Below are positions 9,537 through 18,828 of a DNA stretch of 64,000 nucleotides, in pieces. A program made the position numbers and the translations under genes. Under the pieces are notes generated by a model. That model did no database searches and was not told where the DNA came from. It worked only from the letters and a program-made list of their open reading frames with translations. Within the stretch, counting starts at the first letter, position 1. Every line of letters begins with the position of its first letter. Source of the DNA: Bacteroidales bacterium (GTDB lineage: Bacteria; Bacteroidota; Bacteroidia; Bacteroidales; Muribaculaceae); contig DXXK01000041.1 of assembly GCA_019416425.1 (NCBI GenBank), positions 15,407 through 79,406 of the forward strand. The letters are read 5' to 3'.

Positions 9537-10319
9537 ATGAAGGACCAGACAGTATTATTTCATTCAACGATATTCGGACCAATCCACAGCCGTCGGCTGG
9601 GCACGTCATTGGGCGTGAACCTGACGCCTGCGGACGGCAAGGTGTGTACGTTCGACTGCCTCTACTGCGAGGCGGGTTTCAATTCGCAGGGAACCGGCAA
9701 GGCGGGAATGCCGCCGCGTGCCGAGGTGGCGCGTATGCTGGAGTATAAGTTGCGTGACATGCGCGACAAGGGTGAGACGCTGGACGTGATCACCTTCTCG
9801 GGCAACGGCGAGCCGACGCTGCATCCGGAGTTTCCGGGGGTGATCCGTGACACGATGCGTCTGCGTGACGAGTATTTCCCGAATGCCAAGGTGTCGGTGC
9901 TGACCAATTCCACACGGATTTTCGACCCGAAGGTGGCGGAGGCACTGAAACTTGTGGACAACAATATCCTGAAACTCGATTCGGCTGTAGAGGATACCAT
10001 GCGTACCGTTGACCGTCCGGTGAGCGGGCAGTTCACCGTTGACCGTGTCGTCGAGGGATTGAAGCAGTTCGCGGGCACGGGCATCATCCAGACGATGCTG
10101 CTGCGCGGCGAGTACGACGGCAAGCAGATAGACAACACGACTCAGGAGGAACTGGAGGCTCTGGCGCGTGCCTATAAGGAAATCCAGCCGAGGGAGGTGA
10201 TGCTGTACAGTATCGACCGGGAGACTCCGGCCGAGCATCTGGTGGCAGTTCCGCACGAGGAGCAGCGGCGCATAGCGGACTGGTTCCGCGCCCAGGGTAT
10301 TCCTGTAATGAGTTTCTGA
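9537..10319 (+). CDS. Radical SAM protein (COG0731-like)
   Basis: A 260-residue protein from the ATG at 9537. The cluster-binding motif is C37-x3-C41-x2-C44 (VCTFDCLYCEAG), which would hold a [4Fe-4S] cluster that cleaves S-adenosylmethionine. The preceding FGPIHSRRLGTSLGVNLTP is typical of this subfamily, and TFSGNGEPTLHPEF is the usual SAM-binding GGEP-like strand. The archaeal relatives make wyosine in tRNA, but the bacterial members have no agreed role. An earlier in-frame start at 9378 would lie inside the glycosyltransferase gene and is unlikely. The stop overlaps the next start codon (TGATG), indicating translational coupling. Confidence 0.92.
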   Translation: MKDQTVLFHSTIFGPIHSRRLGTSLGVNLTPADGKVCTFDCLYCEAGFNSQGTGKAGMPPRAEVARMLEYKLRDMRDKGETLDVITFSGNGEPTLHPEFPGVIRDTMRLRDEYFPNAKVSVLTNSTRIFDPKVAEALKLVDNNILKLDSAVEDTMRTVDRPVSGQFTVDRVVEGLKQFAGTGIIQTMLLRGEYDGKQIDNTTQEELEALARAYKEIQPREVMLYSIDRETPAEHLVAVPHEEQRRIADWFRAQGIPVMSF

Positions 10320-11248
10320 TGAGCGAGATATTGATTCCTGCACCGTTACATCCCGGCTCGAGGATAGCGATAATCTCGCCGGCCTCGATAGTGAGGGGGG
10401 AGTATATAGACGGTGCCGTTGAGTTCCTGCGCGACTGCGGGTACGAGGCTGTGGTGATGCCGCATGCAAAGGGACCTATGGACGGCTGTTATGCGGCGAG
10501 CGCCGGGGACAGACTGGCCGATTTCCGTGCGGCGTGGGGCGACCCGGAGATCGATGCAGTGCTGTGTGCCCGTGGTGGTTACGGCACGGCGCATCTGCTG
10601 CCGGAGCTGCCGGTGGATTTCCTGCGTGACAATGCGAAGTGGCTGGTGGGGTTCTCGGATATCTCGGCTCTGCATGCGGCGTTGCTGCATGCCGGAGTGG
10701 CGTCGATACATGGGCCGATGGCGAAGCATCTGTGCGAAAATCCTGACAATGAGTCGACGGCGTCGTTGATGGGTTTGCTTAGCGGGGGGTGCAAGGATTA
10801 TGAGGTGCCGACGCATCCGTTGAGTCGGCCAGGTGTGGCCCGGGGTCGGCTGATGGGAGGAAACTTAGCCGTTCTGAACGGTCTGGCGGCTACGCCGTAC
10901 GATGTGTTCGCCAGGGTTGCGCACGAGGATGTGATTCTGTTCCTGGAGGACGTGTCGGAGGCGATTTACGCTGTGGAGCGGATGCTTTGGAGGCTGTATA
11001 TGGCGGGTACGCTGCATCGGCTTAAGGGATTGATTTTCGGCCAGTTCACCGAATACCGTCCCAGCGCCAAATTCGCGACGATGGAGGAGATGCTTGACTC
11101 GCTGCTGCATCGTATCAGTCTCAGCGGAATTCCCGTCGCCGTCGGTTTCCCGGTTGGTCATGTCGACGACAACCTCCCCCTGGTGGAAGGCGCCGAGGCA
11201 ATCCTGACCGTCGCCGCCACCACGACCCTGGTTTCAGATAATCTGTAG
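10319..11248 (+). CDS. LD-carboxypeptidase (peptidase family S66)
   Basis: A 309-residue protein of the LdcA/MccF family, which removes the terminal D-alanine from murein tetrapeptides during peptidoglycan recycling. The N-terminal RGGYGTAHLLPEL is followed by the nucleophile motif GFSD with S113. The C-terminal half has EDVSEAIYAVERML, supplying the expected Glu, and VGFPVGHVDDNLPL, supplying the expected His. No signal peptide is seen, which fits the cytoplasmic recycling enzyme. It shares one base with the preceding radical SAM gene and overlaps the convergent gene at its 3' end by 15 bases. Confidence 0.93.
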   Translation: MSEILIPAPLHPGSRIAIISPASIVRGEYIDGAVEFLRDCGYEAVVMPHAKGPMDGCYAASAGDRLADFRAAWGDPEIDAVLCARGGYGTAHLLPELPVDFLRDNAKWLVGFSDISALHAALLHAGVASIHGPMAKHLCENPDNESTASLMGLLSGGCKDYEVPTHPLSRPGVARGRLMGGNLAVLNGLAATPYDVFARVAHEDVILFLEDVSEAIYAVERMLWRLYMAGTLHRLKGLIFGQFTEYRPSAKFATMEEMLDSLLHRISLSGIPVAVGFPVGHVDDNLPLVEGAEAILTVAATTTLVSDNL

Positions 11249-11764
11249 TAGTCGGAGTTCGTCGGCGATTTCGGTGCCGGTGAGGCTGCGGCGGACGGCG
11301 AGGGTGCGTACCAGCTCGTCGATGGCGGGATGCAGGCGGTGGTTGTTGAAGATGCGGCGCATGTAGGTGCGCGCGCGGTTGTAGATCTGATTGATCTCGT
11401 CATCTTCTAGACTGCATTGGTCGCGGCCTTCCTCCAGGATGATGTCGTGGATGGTATCCATGACATCGTCGGGAACTTCGTTGCCGAGTCGTACCAGCGA
11501 GCGGGCCATGATGTTGCTCAGCACCATGGCTGAGGTAAGGTTGAAGCTGTTGAGCATGTTGCCCCATACCGCCTTGGGCGACAGCGAGGGGGAACCGCAG
11601 AAATAATATTCGTGGGTAAACGTGACCATGGGCCCGTCGCTGTCGAGCGAGACGGATACCACGCGGTCCAGGGCATCGAGGGCCGCCAGGGATATGGTCA
11701 TACCGGCCAGGCCATACGCCCGGTCATCGTCATTGATATATTTCAAAGTAAGTGCACTACTCAT
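11234..11764 (-). CDS. Conserved hypothetical protein, 176 residues
   Basis: I do not recognise a characterised family. The protein is soluble, starts MSSALTLKYINDDDRAYGLAG, carries an aromatic patch THEYYFCGSPSLSPKAVWGN, and is helical and acidic in its C-terminal half (EGRDQCSLEDDEINQIYNRAR). Base composition matches the GC-rich core rather than the AT-rich island that begins just to its right. Its last 15 bases overlap, on the opposite strand, the end of the LD-carboxypeptidase gene. Confidence 0.75.
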   Translation of the reverse strand: MSSALTLKYINDDDRAYGLAGMTISLAALDALDRVVSVSLDSDGPMVTFTHEYYFCGSPSLSPKAVWGNMLNSFNLTSAMVLSNIMARSLVRLGNEVPDDVMDTIHDIILEEGRDQCSLEDDEINQIYNRARTYMRRIFNNHRLHPAIDELVRTLAVRRSLTGTEIADELRLLQII

Positions 11765-11872
11765 ATTCCTTCGTAAACGTAACGTTATCTTTAGAACGTC
11801 ACACCTCTCCGTTATGTTTTATTTACACACTCCAAATTTCCTACCGTACTCTGTGGTATATTCCCAATGTTG
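11765..11872. other. AT-rich left border of the defence island
   Basis: A gap of 108 bases in which composition drops sharply from the GC-rich hypothetical gene to the AT-rich island. No terminator or direct-repeat boundary was obvious to me. Confidence 0.4.
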
Positions 11873-14800
11873 TTAGAGTTGTCTGATGTGTTTTCTGGAA
11901 ATGTTCACTATTTTATCAAGCAGTACTTCCAGGGGTTCTCCTTTTTCAAATACTTTAGCACTTATGTTACTTCTGTATTCTGAAATCTTAATTTGCACAT
12001 CATCTGAAAGTTTGTCTGCTTCAAGGATTGTTTTAACCATTGGATTGAGAATATCGCCAATATCCAATTTTACTTTGGTACATTCTATTATGATTTCCGG
12101 ATTCAAATGTTCAAGGTCTTTATTCTTATGATTACGAAGATCTACGCAACATAGGGCATATTCATTGGGATGATCAGCAGCCATTTTAATTTGGCGGGTA
12201 CTCATGTGTGCTGGTTCGTTAAAATCCCATTTGCTTTTCACTTCAACATAATACACATCTAACCATTTGTCACCCTTCTTTATTCTGACTATTATATCTT
12301 GTCCATTCTGAACATCGTCGGCTTTAGTATTGTCGTCCGTGTATGGACTTGTTGCTACTTGAACTAAATCTGAGCCTATCTTATCGCGTAACACATTCTC
12401 AATATGCTTACCGATTGCATGCAAATGATTGAATCGTGCCTTATTCTCATGTTCAAGCTCCTGTTGCCGTTCCATCGTATTCAACATATCTTCAATATTA
12501 CCGCCTTCGCTTAACTTTGCTAATCTGTCTAGACTTTCATCCTCAATATCCATAAGAGAGAATAGGCTCTTCTGAGCGTTCCCGCTTTTCATACTGAAAG
12601 TATAGAGAGCTTTTTTATCATTTATTTGACCAAACCAATCCTCCCATTCTTTAGATTCAGCAATTTTAAGGACAATTGTTCGCACCACTTTCTCAAATTT
12701 TCTATTCTTGGCTTCTTGTTTCATATCTGTAACAAGACAACTTTCAATGCTAGTGGCGATATCCTTTGGCTCATCTAAGGGTAATGAAATGATGTTCTCA
12801 AATTCTGTATCAATCCATTTCTCGAGAAGGTCTTTCCCGAAAATTGCTTGATAAATAGTTGCCATCTCTAACGGGACACCTATATTTGTATGAAGATCAC
12901 TCATCAAGCGTAGCTCTCCTCTTTGATTTGGAAGAATTCCGTAATCATTCAATCGTTTTTTGTGATCATCGTTCGTGGACGGACTATATTCAGTAAGAAA
13001 TAATTTGAGCCAATTTTTATTCTGACTAACCCATATAGAATTCTTATTGCAAAGGGTGAAAAGAGTATAGTCCAGTAGAAAGTTGAAGGCGGCGTTGTAA
13101 AAATCCTCCTCGTTATCAGTCTTGAACCTAATGGTCTTTACTACATGGAACTCTTTTCCGTGGAATTCAGCAATCAGAGGCATTATTCGGCCTCTAGCAT
13201 TGTTGAACTCAGACAAACAAGAAGCAGAACAAAAATTTATTAACGCACTCAACTGCTCATCAGGAAGAGTATTTTTTTCCTTATTGTTCAGAGTCATAGA
13301 GCGCCATAAACCCATAGTGGAGGCAATAGCTTTTTGTAACTCGGTTTGCGAATATTCGTTAACCTCGCATACGTCGAGGAAAGCAGAATCGAAAATCTTC
13401 TTAGCGTCATCACCCATCACAATCTTTACTAAGTCATATACGGAGGCATCTATGAAGGATGCATTGTATAATTCGTTTTTCTTCCTCAAGTCACCATCTC
13501 TATTAGGCAAAAGGGGATACTCCTTCATTACGTTTGTATTACCGCTATCTTTCATCAACATGAGGAAAGAATGTAAATCAGTTCTCTTTGATTTAATGGC
13601 ATTGCATACATCTGCAATGGAAATGAAGAACTCGCTATCTCTATTACAGTCCCATTTATCTACTGTTTCAGACCATGCGATTATTTCAGAACTTGGCATT
13701 AAGAAGGAATTCCCATCCGATTTCTTTGGAAGACGAGCATATTCAGCCAATGTGGTTTCATATAGAGTTTTTTGTTCGGATGTAAGCCGGGAATAGAAAT
13801 CTGGATGAAGCAGTTTGACATTTGGGTCCGATACCGCATAATGGCTACCATTGATGGGAAGCACCTTCCAATCCGGGATTCTTGTATTCCATAGCGATTG
13901 CATTTGCTCGTAGAATTTTCTGGTTTCTTCATCCTCATTCAGCTGAGAAAATGAAACTTCACACATTACGCGGGACAATGTCTTGGCATTCTCATCATTG
14001 GAATAATAATCAAACAATACATCTGCCATTTCCCTCAATACTTCTCTATTAACGGATCCTTTCTCTTGTTTCATTATTGTTGATCCAGGAAGCATGATAT
14101 TGTTGCGTTTCTCCACGGGATAGTAACGCTTAGAGTGGAATATGAAGTTCACGCCAAATGCTTCTGTACCCAATAATGGGAACCATAAAAAGAGACTTGG
14201 AATATTGTAAACATCACCACATATTTTAGGGAATGGAGGAATAAGCACGACATCTCCCTTGTCCGATTTCAAACTCTTACATAAATAAATTGTCGAATCT
14301 GCGTTGCTTGTGTCATTTATGAGTGAAATCTTTTCGGTTACAACTTTCCATCCTTCTTTATTAGAAGCTTCGCAACTGCATTCTCCGCTTTTCTTAAAAA
14401 TAAGATGTTCCTTAGTATTGTGATTTTGAATATCGATTTCTCTGATTCGAGAATTTATAACTAATACAAATGGTATTAAACGGATTGCATTTGATATTTG
14501 TGCTGAAACTTCATTGACCTGCTTTGATGTCAAATAATAACGGAAAGATGTGGTGTCATCTGCGATTTCACTCAGGAGATTACCTTTCCAGAACTGCTTA
14601 ACCTCATCAAGTTGATTTTTCATTATAACCGGACCTTTTGGGGTATCCACAAAAGTACGGTCTAACTCAAAGTTTTTTATTTGCACATAGCCTTTAATTT
14701 CATCTTTCCCGGATTTAACAACAAAAGGTCCACTTACATACACCATACGGTTAAATGCATGAGTGGTCATAAACCCTGTTCCATATTGGCCAACTTGATC

Positions 14801-15091
14801 CGCTCCATTTCGATCCTTTGAACTATCTTGCTTTACAAGCGCACGAAATGAAGTATAGTCAAATGGTTTTCCATGATGAGAGAAAATGATGCAATTCTCT
14901 GTCAATTCTATTTTGATGCGTGCTTTTTCACTCGTATCACGTGCATTCTGAACGAGTTCCCAAATGGCGCGTTCTCCACTATTCTCATCTAAATCTTCAA
15001 GGCCTTTCCGGATTTTATTACAGTAGCCTTCATATTCTAGACGCTCATCTTCTGCTTGCTGCCAACGTTCAACATCTGATAGATTCTCCAT
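11873..15091 (-). CDS. GHKL (sacsin-like) ATPase fused to a PD-(D/E)xK/DUF3883-like nuclease domain
   Basis: A 1072-residue protein from the ATG at 15091; an in-frame TTG at 15103 is the alternative start. The N-terminus is a Hsp90/sacsin-type GHKL ATPase: motif I ELVQNARD with E45 and N49, SHHGKPF at 71-77 in place of the usual DNGxG, and the lid glycines GQYGTGF at 101-107. A long middle region (about 250-880) has no recognised domain. The C-terminus has D931 in GQDIIVRI and YYVEVKSK near residue 950, a D-x(n)-ExK arrangement like NOV/DUF3883 nucleases. GHKL ATPases linked to restriction systems are known (MORC/MutL-related groups). It is divergent from the restriction-modification pair and equally AT-rich, so a defence role is likely. 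Confidence 0.8.
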   Translation of the reverse strand: MENLSDVERWQQAEDERLEYEGYCNKIRKGLEDLDENSGERAIWELVQNARDTSEKARIKIELTENCIIFSHHGKPFDYTSFRALVKQDSSKDRNGADQVGQYGTGFMTTHAFNRMVYVSGPFVVKSGKDEIKGYVQIKNFELDRTFVDTPKGPVIMKNQLDEVKQFWKGNLLSEIADDTTSFRYYLTSKQVNEVSAQISNAIRLIPFVLVINSRIREIDIQNHNTKEHLIFKKSGECSCEASNKEGWKVVTEKISLINDTSNADSTIYLCKSLKSDKGDVVLIPPFPKICGDVYNIPSLFLWFPLLGTEAFGVNFIFHSKRYYPVEKRNNIMLPGSTIMKQEKGSVNREVLREMADVLFDYYSNDENAKTLSRVMCEVSFSQLNEDEETRKFYEQMQSLWNTRIPDWKVLPINGSHYAVSDPNVKLLHPDFYSRLTSEQKTLYETTLAEYARLPKKSDGNSFLMPSSEIIAWSETVDKWDCNRDSEFFISIADVCNAIKSKRTDLHSFLMLMKDSGNTNVMKEYPLLPNRDGDLRKKNELYNASFIDASVYDLVKIVMGDDAKKIFDSAFLDVCEVNEYSQTELQKAIASTMGLWRSMTLNNKEKNTLPDEQLSALINFCSASCLSEFNNARGRIMPLIAEFHGKEFHVVKTIRFKTDNEEDFYNAAFNFLLDYTLFTLCNKNSIWVSQNKNWLKLFLTEYSPSTNDDHKKRLNDYGILPNQRGELRLMSDLHTNIGVPLEMATIYQAIFGKDLLEKWIDTEFENIISLPLDEPKDIATSIESCLVTDMKQEAKNRKFEKVVRTIVLKIAESKEWEDWFGQINDKKALYTFSMKSGNAQKSLFSLMDIEDESLDRLAKLSEGGNIEDMLNTMERQQELEHENKARFNHLHAIGKHIENVLRDKIGSDLVQVATSPYTDDNTKADDVQNGQDIIVRIKKGDKWLDVYYVEVKSKWDFNEPAHMSTRQIKMAADHPNEYALCCVDLRNHKNKDLEHLNPEIIIECTKVKLDIGDILNPMVKTILEADKLSDDVQIKISEYRSNISAKVFEKGEPLEVLLDKIVNISRKHIRQL

Positions 15092-15338
15092 AATGAAAAA
15101 CAATCTTTGATTTCTATAATCTTTTAATACTGTAGAAAGTTAAGAGTTATTGAGAGGGAATCCTATGCTTCCAACTCGACTACAAATATACATCTTGTTT
15201 CGAAAATCAGCAAACGTTTTTGTAGGAAGGCTGCTATTCTTAAATAGCGGCTGCAAGTTTTCCATCGATGTGGAAAATTAAGGAACGGAGTCTTGAAATC
15301 AATTAAATTTTGTATTTTTGCAGATTGAAAGTAACAAT
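15092..15338. promoter_or_regulatory. Divergent intergenic region of the defence island, with promoter for the endonuclease gene
   Basis: The 247 bases between the divergent ATPase and endonuclease genes contain TTG at 15293-15295, 17 bases, then TATTTTTG at 15313-15320, a good -7 element for the endonuclease gene. The start would be near 15326 with a leader of about 13 bases. A short inverted repeat around AGCCGC/GCGGCT-like bases lies near 15225-15255. No clear promoter was found for the minus-strand gene. Confidence 0.55.
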
Positions 15339-16940
15339 ATGGCGGTTTCCGAAGATAGAAAGTATACCAAGGCTTTCATATTCAACCTGCTGGAGGGGGT
15401 GAAAGGCAAGACTTTAGGAGAAGTTGACTCTTCTTCCCAATTTTCACGCACTGAAAAAAGCAGTAAAATCACAGGCATAGCCGGAGATGTCATCGAACAG
15501 TCAGTTTTTCGTTACGCACGTGACAGCAGACAGGAGTGCGATATCGAAATAGACGGACAGCTTGTAGAACTCAAAACCACCGGGGTAAGGGTTCCTAAAT
15601 CAGATTATCATTTAGCCAAGGGCAAGACCGGAGACGCGTACAATGTTTATCTTGGCGCAAAAGAGGGAATAAGTATCACCGGTGTGACATTTGAACCTAC
15701 CATAGAGACCGACTTCCCGACATCTCATTTCTGGCAGAAAGCGGAACATCTGCTTATTGTGTTTTATGAATATAAATCATATGAGGTAGTTCCGGCATCG
15801 GAATATGCATCATTCTCGATTGTAGACTATTGCTACAATACCTTTTCCCACAATGAGAAGAATCAGTTGCAAAATGATTGGGAAATCGTAAGGGACTATC
15901 TGCAACCAATATATGAGGAATACAAGAGCCAGGTTGAGAGGAATGAGAGACTTCAAGGTTTCACTCATATTCTCAGACCCGACCTGATGCTCATTGAGCT
16001 CGTGCCCGGCTTTAAGAAACGCAAAAATGGAAGTTATCAAAAGCCCAGGTACAGGTTAAAACAAACTTTTGTAGATTACATAGTAAGGGGACATTTCAAT
16101 AAAAGCCGTCAATCCAATGAGATTCAGCTCAAAGAGTCTTTTTCAAGCTTTGCTGAACTTGACGCCCGATGTCATTCACTGACGGAACGATACGGAGGCA
16201 AAACGTTTGCTCAGCTTAAGGAGGAGCTTAAAATCGATACCGACGTCTCGGCCAAGGATTTCGGAGCGCTATGTATCCTCCGAATGTTTGACGTCGATGG
16301 AACTCGGCTTAATCAGATCACGGATTTTCAAAAAGCCGGAATAATAGCGAAGACCATAACCTTGACTCCCCATGGAGGCAGAACTGAAGACATGAAACTT
16401 CAGCATATCGATTTCGAGGAATGGGCAGACAGGGATGTGGATTTTGAAGAATCAGAAATATATACTTATTTCTGCGAACATTCCTTCCTCTGCCCGATAT
16501 TCCGTGAACAGGGAGAAACGCAACGAGTCAGATTCGACAACGAGGATATGCAAGCTGCCGAAGATCAACGAGTCATTCAGGAACTTGGAAAAACTACGTT
16601 TGAAGGATTCAAGCGATTTGCGTTTGATGATGAATTTATCAACGGACAAGTCAAACGCACATGGCATGACTCGCGTTCATTGATTCACAGGAACGAGCTG
16701 GAGTGGGAGTACGTATTGGACAAAGACGGTAACAGACAGAAAAACGCCAGCGGCTCATACAAGGGGGCTCCAAATTTTCCTAAAAGTCGCGATTATACGG
16801 TATTCTTTAGGGGTGGTGCCAACGATTCAAGCCAAAAGGCCAGAACCGAATGTGTGAACGGCATCTATATGCTGCCTCAATATTTCTGGCTTAAAGGTTC
16901 ATATATCGTGGACAAACTCCGGACAATACAATTCTTATAA
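15339..16940 (+). CDS. Sau3AI/MutH-family type II restriction endonuclease
   Basis: A 533-residue protein. The N-terminal MutH-like domain has GIAGDVIEQSVF and the catalytic strand IDGQLVELKTTGVR, giving D72, E77 and K79 as the likely metal-binding and catalytic residues. The C-terminal half contains a second, degenerate MutH-like unit (AGIIAKTITLTPHGGRTEDM), the duplicated layout seen in Sau3AI. Sau3AI cuts GATC; whether this enzyme shares that site cannot be read from sequence. A TTG start at 15318 would lie in the promoter, so the ATG at 15339 is chosen. The methyltransferase starts 6 bases after its stop codon. Confidence 0.88.
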   Translation: MAVSEDRKYTKAFIFNLLEGVKGKTLGEVDSSSQFSRTEKSSKITGIAGDVIEQSVFRYARDSRQECDIEIDGQLVELKTTGVRVPKSDYHLAKGKTGDAYNVYLGAKEGISITGVTFEPTIETDFPTSHFWQKAEHLLIVFYEYKSYEVVPASEYASFSIVDYCYNTFSHNEKNQLQNDWEIVRDYLQPIYEEYKSQVERNERLQGFTHILRPDLMLIELVPGFKKRKNGSYQKPRYRLKQTFVDYIVRGHFNKSRQSNEIQLKESFSSFAELDARCHSLTERYGGKTFAQLKEELKIDTDVSAKDFGALCILRMFDVDGTRLNQITDFQKAGIIAKTITLTPHGGRTEDMKLQHIDFEEWADRDVDFEESEIYTYFCEHSFLCPIFREQGETQRVRFDNEDMQAAEDQRVIQELGKTTFEGFKRFAFDDEFINGQVKRTWHDSRSLIHRNELEWEYVLDKDGNRQKNASGSYKGAPNFPKSRDYTVFFRGGANDSSQKARTECVNGIYMLPQYFWLKGSYIVDKLRTIQFL

Positions 16941-16946
16941 GAAATA

Positions 16947-18677
16947 ATGACAAACAAAGATCACCATATTAAAGTTGTAGAACTATTTGCTGGTGTTGGT
17001 GGATTCCGTATCGGACTTGAAGGTGCCTCGGACGCATACGATACGATCTGGAATAACCAGTGGGAACCCTCGACCGTACGTCAAGACGCGTCACTCGTTT
17101 ACCGGGCGCGTTTTGGTGAGAAAGGGCACAGCAATGTTGATATCAATGCAGTAAAGACAGAGGATATTCCTGACCATGACCTACTGGTAGGAGGATTCCC
17201 CTGCCAGGATTATTCCGTTGCCTCAACCTTAAGTAAATCGGGAGGAATCGAAGGGAAGAAAGGTGTTCTGTGGTGGCAGATCTACAGAATCCTTAATGAA
17301 AAGGGGGAGAACAGACCTAAATATATATTCTTAGAAAACGTTGACCGTCTGTTGGGTTCTCCGGCTAAGCAACGAGGCAGGGATTTCGCAATTATCCTTG
17401 CATCCTTGGCTGAGTTAGGCTATATCGTTGAATGGAGAGTGATAAATGCCGCTGAATACGGTATGCCACAGCGCCGGCGCCGCACCTATATCGTGGGTTT
17501 TCTGGAAGGGTCCAATATCCATCGAAAAGTCGAGAAACTGGATAATTGGGTACTGTATGATGGCGTAATGGCTAAAGCATTCCCATTCCAGAAGAAATCC
17601 GGCACAATATCGGAATTCAAGATAGAAGGCTCCATTCAAGAGGTTTCAGATGGATTTAACAAGGGTAAAAAAGACAGTCCATTCGGAGAAGCAGGAATAA
17701 TGCGTAACCGTGAAGTATATTCCGTGGATGGCACAGCTGTATACGATGGTCCAACCATGACTCTTGGCGGCAATCTGGTGGATGAGAACCTGGTGCCGGA
17801 GGAGTACTTCATTCCGGATGATGAATTGCCCAAATGGGAGTATGAGAAAGGTGCCAAGAAAATTGAACGGATTTCTAAGGAGGGGTACAGCTATATTTTC
17901 TCAGAAGGAGGAATGGCGTTCCCTGATTCCATCGATAAACCTTCCAGGACCATCATTACAAGTGAAGGAGGAACTGCGCCCTCTCGGTTTAAACATGTGA
18001 TAAAGACTCCTTCAGGCAGATACCGTAGACTTATTCCGCTGGAACTTGAAAGGCTTAACATGTTCCCGGATAACCATACGCTGCATGGAGAGGTCTCGGA
18101 CGGCAAAAGAGCGTTCCTTATGGGAAACGCATTGGTATGTGGTGTCGTGAGGGAAGTCGGCAAGTCCCTCTTCAGGTTTATGTACGATGAAGAACCTGTT
18201 TCCACCCATCCCATTGAAATGGAGCGCCATGCCCTACCTACCCTTGAACTCGACCTGTTCAATCAGTCAGCAGGTCCGTTGGTGTCGAATCCAAGAAAAA
18301 AAGTCTATTCGTTAGACTCTTCCAAACACGTTCTGGTTGGTTTTGTAAAACCTGACAATCAGGATTATTTCCTGAATGAAGGAGTTTCCAAAATCTATTA
18401 TACAGGAAAAACAAAATCATTCCCTTCTACGGTAGCCTTGAATAAGCTCTATTACTTCATGCCGTATATAAAGGGTAAAGGTGTTCGCGATCTGTACCTG
18501 ATAAAGATAGCGCGTATAGGGAATAAAGCTGAAATTCATCCAGACTCTCATGACAAGGAGCCACGTCTTGTATTCGAACTTGAATATCTGGAAAGCCTTT
18601 CTGAGTACAAACCGATAACTCTCTCATTATTCAGGACATATGCCGACACCACATTAGGCAGGATAATGGATGTTTAG
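16947..18677 (+). CDS. DNA (cytosine-5) methyltransferase of the restriction-modification pair
   Basis: A 576-residue m5C methyltransferase that would protect the host sites of the adjacent endonuclease. Motif I is ELFAGVGGFRIGLEG (12-26), motif IV is GGFPCQDYSVA with catalytic C86, motif VI is FLENVDRLL, and motif VIII is MPQRRRRTYIVGF. The long segment before motif IX probably holds the target-recognition domain. Motif X-like MGNALVCGVV lies near residue 390. About 160 residues follow that I do not recognise (from about 415), longer than minimal enzymes of this class. Confidence 0.93.
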   Translation: MTNKDHHIKVVELFAGVGGFRIGLEGASDAYDTIWNNQWEPSTVRQDASLVYRARFGEKGHSNVDINAVKTEDIPDHDLLVGGFPCQDYSVASTLSKSGGIEGKKGVLWWQIYRILNEKGENRPKYIFLENVDRLLGSPAKQRGRDFAIILASLAELGYIVEWRVINAAEYGMPQRRRRTYIVGFLEGSNIHRKVEKLDNWVLYDGVMAKAFPFQKKSGTISEFKIEGSIQEVSDGFNKGKKDSPFGEAGIMRNREVYSVDGTAVYDGPTMTLGGNLVDENLVPEEYFIPDDELPKWEYEKGAKKIERISKEGYSYIFSEGGMAFPDSIDKPSRTIITSEGGTAPSRFKHVIKTPSGRYRRLIPLELERLNMFPDNHTLHGEVSDGKRAFLMGNALVCGVVREVGKSLFRFMYDEEPVSTHPIEMERHALPTLELDLFNQSAGPLVSNPRKKVYSLDSSKHVLVGFVKPDNQDYFLNEGVSKIYYTGKTKSFPSTVALNKLYYFMPYIKGKGVRDLYLIKIARIGNKAEIHPDSHDKEPRLVFELEYLESLSEYKPITLSLFRTYADTTLGRIMDV

Positions 18678-18828
18678 TTGTCGTAGTATTAACTGATTAG
18701 TGACACTAACCAGTTTATTGTTCTCGTTGCGGAGAGTGGTTTTGCGGGACTACCGTTAAATGCGGTTTTTAGGATGGTCGTTATGTCCGGTATTGGTGGA
18801 GACGGAAATTTTTTGTAATTTTGCGGAT
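18678..18828 (+). promoter_or_regulatory. Terminator-like hairpin and promoter before the TPR gene
   Basis: An imperfect 10-pair hairpin (AACTGATTAG against CTAACCAGTT, one mismatch) lies near 18690-18713, just beyond the methyltransferase. TTG at 18793-18795, 20 bases, then TAATTTTG at 18816-18823 forms a consensus Bacteroidota promoter. Only five bases separate the -7 element from the ATG at 18829. Confidence 0.65.
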
